From Sulfurimonas sp. HSL-1656 (GTDB taxonomy: Bacteria > Campylobacterota > Campylobacteria > Campylobacterales > Sulfurimonadaceae): DNA of 64,000 nt. The notes beneath the pieces were generated by a model. The model made no database searches and had not been told where the DNA came from. It worked only from the letters and a program-made list of their open reading frames with translations. The position numbers were made by a program, and so were the translations under genes. This document shows positions 60,477 to 64,000 of this stretch, in pieces; the stretch's first letter is position 1, and the number at the start of each line of letters is the position of its first letter. The stretch is taken from contig NZ_CP147915.1 of the NCBI RefSeq assembly GCF_039645585.1, forward strand, positions 1,302,001 to 1,366,000, read 5' to 3'.

Positions 60477-62510
60477 CTAGACAAACCAGTGCTCCGCGTA
60501 AGTTTCATTCATATCGATATGCAGCGACCCGTACCCCGGCAGGGTCTGGACGATCTCCTCCCCGCGCGTGATCTCAAAGCGCAGATGGAAGACATCCAGG
60601 CCGATGAAGCCCCCGCGCGAAAGCGACAGTTCCGGACGTTCGTCGAAGGCGAAATCGACGCGCTCGTCCTGCAGGGGTTTCGTCATCGGGAGAACGACTT
60701 TCCTGCCGTTCTCCTCAACCGTGATAATCAGGGTACACCCCTGGGCGCGCAGCCTGTCGGTATCCCCTTCAAACGCAAGGTAGACCCGCTCTTCGTCATG
60801 CCCGTAGTGGATCTTCTCGACCGGACCGCGGACGCGGTCCATCGTCGAATACCCCTTGCGCTCGTCGACCGTACCGCTGCCGAGCCACTCGAAAAAGCTC
60901 GACTCTTTCCCGTCGATGATGGGCGAAACAGGGCTCTGCGGGTAGGTCAGGAAGGCGTCGCGGCCCTTCTGGGAGATGATCGGCTCGAAAAGGTCGGCAG
61001 GGGGCTGCATCTCCAGCAGGCGGTAGATGGCGATGAGATGGTCGCGGAAAAGCGCGTCGAACTCCTCGGCGAAATCCGTCGCATGGTCATCGCCGTACCA
61101 CCAGAACCAGTCGCTACATTCGGCGGCCAGGAAATGAAACCGGATCTTTTCCGCCGTTTCCGGATCGACCCTGCCCTCGTGGTGATCGGCATCACGGCGC
61201 GTCTGATAGATCAGTTCCCAGGCTCTGTTCTTTTCGGCGTGCCCGCTCCAGGTATCGAAATTCCCGTAGATCCAGCTTCCCGGCGCCAGACGGGAGAGTG
61301 TCGGCTGGTCCGGCTGGAGCGCGACCTCGTTCATCGTGACCGTCTCGATCCCGCCGGTGCGTTCCAGGCGGGCATAGAGCGCCATGAAGAAGTCATAGGC
61401 GTTGTTCTCGAAGAACTCCCAGGCGTTCTCACCGTCGAGGATGACAAAAACGGTCCGCCCGTGCTGCTTTGCGCCGATGCCGCCGAGGGCACGGACAAAG
61501 TGATCGGCCGCTTCGTCGGCGGGTTTGAACCGGTAGGTGAAACCGATGAGGTCGCTGAGGCCGTGGTCGCGGAAGCCCATCGTCACCCCGTCGAAACGGT
61601 AGGGGCTGTAGAGGTTGTCGCGCGCGTCACTCCTGAGCGAACGGAAAAGAATCTCCTCGTCCGTCGCGATCCACTTCAGAGCGTGGTTCCGGTAGATCCC
61701 GACGCTGCGCTCGTCCACCGCCCCTTCCGCCGGCCAGAACCCGACCGGGTCCGTGCCGAACGTCTTTTTGTACAGGGCGACCGCACGGCTGACCTGTTCT
61801 GCCGCATCCGATTCCAGGGAGAGGGGGTTTGCCGGCAGTGTCGTATGGGGGTTGGCCCGTTTGGCATTTTCCATATCGAGCAGCAGCGGCAGGATGGGGT
61901 GGTTGTACGGCGTCGTCGACACGGCGATACGGCCCGCTTTCTGCAGTTTTGCGTAAAACGGCAGGATCGTCGCCACAAAGGCCGTGAGCTCCTCGAGCAG
62001 TGCGTGCTTGTCCCGCTGGGAATAGGCGTCGCGCTGCGCCAGAAGCTTCTTGACCACGCTGCTGTTGTGGCGCAGATAGTTGCCGCACCATGCCAGCATA
62101 AAGAGCACCTGCAGCTCCAGCAGCTGCTCAGGACTGTAGTCGTCGCGGTGGAAGAGCGCCGCGTAGCGCGGCAGCGGCCGTACCATGGTCTCGAACTGCG
62201 TCGATTTGCACATCTTGACCATCCAGGCGCGCTCATTCTCTTCCAGCTTTTCCACCGGTTTGATCCACAGGGCCAAAAAGGCGTCGTTGACCAGCGGATC
62301 GCGGTAGAGGTTCAGCTGCTCGATCAGCGGCGGCGTCACGTTGAACGTGGCTTTGAGTCCCGGGAACCGGGTCAGGAGCCACGGCATCTCGTAATAGTCC
62401 TTGATGGCGTGCAGAAAGACCCATGGCATCGTCATGACACCGCTGCTGTCCCGGTAGTCGGGCTGGTGCATATGCCAGATAAACGCCAGGTTCAACGGTG
62501 CCGTTTCCAT
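60477..62510 (-). CDS. Glycoside hydrolase family 57 protein (alpha-amylase/glucanotransferase-like)
   Basis: The 677-residue protein has the five-motif pattern of GH57: NLAFIWHMHQPDYRD at the start, GNYLRHN, the nucleophile Glu in GFWPAEGAVDE, the acid Asp in VFVILDGENAWEFFENN and a later GNFDTWSGH. Members break or rearrange alpha-1,4-glucans such as glycogen. The C-terminal 130 residues form a beta-rich domain of unknown role. I use ATG 62510, which overlaps the stop of the upstream gene (TGATG). By context it trims or remodels glycogen. Confidence 0.88.
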   Translation of the reverse strand: METAPLNLAFIWHMHQPDYRDSSGVMTMPWVFLHAIKDYYEMPWLLTRFPGLKATFNVTPPLIEQLNLYRDPLVNDAFLALWIKPVEKLEENERAWMVKMCKSTQFETMVRPLPRYAALFHRDDYSPEQLLELQVLFMLAWCGNYLRHNSSVVKKLLAQRDAYSQRDKHALLEELTAFVATILPFYAKLQKAGRIAVSTTPYNHPILPLLLDMENAKRANPHTTLPANPLSLESDAAEQVSRAVALYKKTFGTDPVGFWPAEGAVDERSVGIYRNHALKWIATDEEILFRSLRSDARDNLYSPYRFDGVTMGFRDHGLSDLIGFTYRFKPADEAADHFVRALGGIGAKQHGRTVFVILDGENAWEFFENNAYDFFMALYARLERTGGIETVTMNEVALQPDQPTLSRLAPGSWIYGNFDTWSGHAEKNRAWELIYQTRRDADHHEGRVDPETAEKIRFHFLAAECSDWFWWYGDDHATDFAEEFDALFRDHLIAIYRLLEMQPPADLFEPIISQKGRDAFLTYPQSPVSPIIDGKESSFFEWLGSGTVDERKGYSTMDRVRGPVEKIHYGHDEERVYLAFEGDTDRLRAQGCTLIITVEENGRKVVLPMTKPLQDERVDFAFDERPELSLSRGGFIGLDVFHLRFEITRGEEIVQTLPGYGSLHIDMNETYAEHWFV

Positions 62511-64000
62511 CACGCTCTGGCCCACTCCGCAACCTTGGTCGTGTATTCGGCGAGAATCGCCTCGCCGCGCTCGCTCGTCTCCGCCTGGATGTAGAGGTTG
62601 AGATGGTCGCTGTACTGGTCCGGAATCATCAGGACCCAGTCATTCTTGTCGAGCCAGATCTTCACGCCGTCGAGGGTCGAGGCGTCTTTGCCCTTCGCAT
62701 CCTCGAGGAAACGGCGCATCATCTTGCCCTTGAGCGACTGGCTACATGCCGCCTGGGCCGTACGGTAGTAGAACTTCGGCAGCGACGCGATCAGCTCGGA
62801 TAGCTTGACCTCGAACTTGATCAGCATCTCCAGGATCTTCAGGGTCGCGAACATGCTGTCGCGGTGCGTCGCGAAGGCGGTGAAGGCAAAGTTCCCCTCC
62901 CCTGTCGCCACGAGGTCGTACTGGCGCATCTGCTCCGCTTTGAAGTTGGCGTACTGTCCGCGCTCGATCTCGAGGGAGTCGAAGAAGACGATGTCCGCCG
63001 CCCAGGTCGGCAGGAAGACCTTCATCTTCTCGCCGCGTTCGCGCGCTTCCATGTTCAGCAGCGTAAGCACGACGTAGAGCGCCGTCTGCTTTTCGAGCAC
63101 CTTCCCCTCGTCGCACATGATATCCAGGCGCTGGCCGTAGGGGTAGAACATGAAACCGGCATCCAGCCCCATGGAAGTCATGACAGCACTCATGTCGCCG
63201 ACGGAGCGCTTCACCAGGGAGTTGATGTTCGCCAGGCGTTTCTCATCCGCATAAGCGTTGAAGATGATATTGTCCACCTCCATGTCGCGCAGGATTTCCG
63301 GGTAGACCTCATAGCCCATCCCGTGCATCACGTCTACGGCGATCCGGCACCCGCTGCGTTTGAAGAAATGCGGGTCGAAGAGGTGCTCCATCTGCTTCTG
63401 GTAGGCGGAGTACTCTCTGGCATGATCCGATTCGAAGATCTGGCCGATCTGGGAAAAGTCGACCCGGCGGAAGGTCTCTTTGAAAAAGGCCTTCTCAACC
63501 TTCTTCGCCACCTCGTTGTTGATCCGCAGCGCTTCACTGTTGTAGAAGGTGATGACCGTGCTGGTGGGGTCGTCGATCTGCTGACGGAAGTAGACCCCCG
63601 CGACGACCTTGCTGTCCATGGAGAGGCTGCAGCGCAGGACCGAGGAGGGAATGCCGTTATAGTCCTTGACATTGACACCCGAGGAGAGCAGCCCGCCGAC
63701 GAAGGCGCGTTTGAGCATCCGCGAGCCTTTGTTATAGTCGCGGGCCATGACGACCGTCGAACCGATCGGCAGCTGGGCACCGAACGCCTCGGCGAGCTTC
63801 GTCGCCATTTCGCAGGAGAGCTCGACGTTGGATTTCCCGACAACATACCCGTTCTCGAAAATGGAGTTCTTGTAGCGGCTCCCGAGAATCACGCTGCGGC
63901 TGACGATGGCCGCATCCTCGATCACTTTGTGCGGCCAGATCGTGACGTCCTTCTCGACGGTGACCAGCTGGCCGATCTCGCACTCTTCGGCCAGGATAAG
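62510..64000 (-). CDS. Nucleotidyltransferase/phosphohexomutase-like fusion protein, 5' end off the window
   Basis: The frame is open from the right edge: LAEECEIGQLVTVEKDVTIWPHKVIEDAAIVSRSVILGSRYK is a left-handed beta-helix segment of the kind that follows a sugar-nucleotide transferase domain. The rest is a phosphoglucomutase/phosphomannomutase-like module of about 420 residues. The phosphoserine loop (normally TASHNP) reads VAGVYFRQQIDDPTS and the DGDxDR metal loop reads LDAGFMFYPYGQRLD, so the mutase part lacks its catalytic residues. The missing N-terminus, beyond 64000, probably carries the transferase that makes or binds the glucosyl donor. It heads the glycogen operon. Confidence 0.8.
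   Translation of the reverse strand, partial: LILAEECEIGQLVTVEKDVTIWPHKVIEDAAIVSRSVILGSRYKNSIFENGYVVGKSNVELSCEMATKLAEAFGAQLPIGSTVVMARDYNKGSRMLKRAFVGGLLSSGVNVKDYNGIPSSVLRCSLSMDSKVVAGVYFRQQIDDPTSTVITFYNSEALRINNEVAKKVEKAFFKETFRRVDFSQIGQIFESDHAREYSAYQKQMEHLFDPHFFKRSGCRIAVDVMHGMGYEVYPEILRDMEVDNIIFNAYADEKRLANINSLVKRSVGDMSAVMTSMGLDAGFMFYPYGQRLDIMCDEGKVLEKQTALYVVLTLLNMEARERGEKMKVFLPTWAADIVFFDSLEIERGQYANFKAEQMRQYDLVATGEGNFAFTAFATHRDSMFATLKILEMLIKFEVKLSELIASLPKFYYRTAQAACSQSLKGKMMRRFLEDAKGKDASTLDGVKIWLDKNDWVLMIPDQYSDHLNLYIQAETSERGEAILAEYTTKVAEWARA

Noticed and set aside
60489-62594. A 701-codon open frame antisense to the GH57 gene
   Set aside because: Long antisense frames arise from the strong third-position GC bias. 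The same effect gives frames opposite icd, fumC, the phosphorylase-like gene and glgB. GH57 motifs are clear on the minus strand.

Overview
The window looks like chromosome from a GC-rich free-living member of the Campylobacterota, probably Sulfurimonas-like. The signs are a leftward mdh-fumC-sucCD-oorDABC run next to a monomeric isocitrate dehydrogenase, the short glycogen enzymes typical of this group, a superoxide-reductase-like protein and a standalone RNase P RNA gene. OorDABC with SucCD and fumarase can run the TCA cycle in reverse for CO2 fixation, but citrate cleavage enzymes are not in the window, so autotrophy is inferred. Genus-level placement rests on gene content only.

Region 1 (1-2.87 kb) looks like the end of a small integrated element, probably phage-derived. 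It has a transglycosylase-like gene, overlapping small membrane-protein genes, a lipoprotein, a long structured non-coding stretch, twin 21-bp palindromes at a promoter and a small possibly DNA-binding protein. Region 2 (2.87-15.05 kb) has a lipoprotein, a TetR regulator with operator-like repeats, rnpB and the leftward TCA operon, which has a heavy-metal-associated (HMA) domain gene inserted between sucD and oorD. Region 3 (15.2-34.3 kb) is largely envelope biology. It contains mltG head-to-head with a giant AsmA-like protein; a porin behind a Fur-box-like promoter; an FMN-binding protein, two membrane proteins and ApbE, forming a likely flavinylation-based electron-transfer set; MlaA, MlaC and an MMPL/RND exporter; an unusual membrane-anchored receiver protein; hemH; two hydrolases; and an FAD oxidoreductase.

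Region 4 (34.4-51.5 kb) is a mosaic of mostly single genes. It includes a remarkable 797-residue metzincin-like protease with hemopexin-type repeats and a tandem-repeat tail, a nitroreductase, a Bcr/CflA exporter, a diguanylate cyclase, a low-GC HEPN-domain gene, glyS, cardiolipin synthase, a SORL protein and a uracil-DNA glycosylase. Region 5 (51.1-64 kb) is a leftward glycogen operon that continues past the right edge: nucleotidyltransferase/mutase-like protein, GH57, GalT-like, two GlgA, GlgB, Pgi, a phosphorylase-like protein and a YbgC-type thioesterase.

The observations most worth following are the hemopexin/metzincin protein, the SPOR-like/receiver/degenerate-Hpt protein, the phosphorylase homologue without its PLP lysine, the mutase-like domain without its catalytic signatures, the Fur-linked flavinylation cluster and the structured DNA of the left-hand element. 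No tRNA, rRNA, CRISPR array or insertion sequence was seen.
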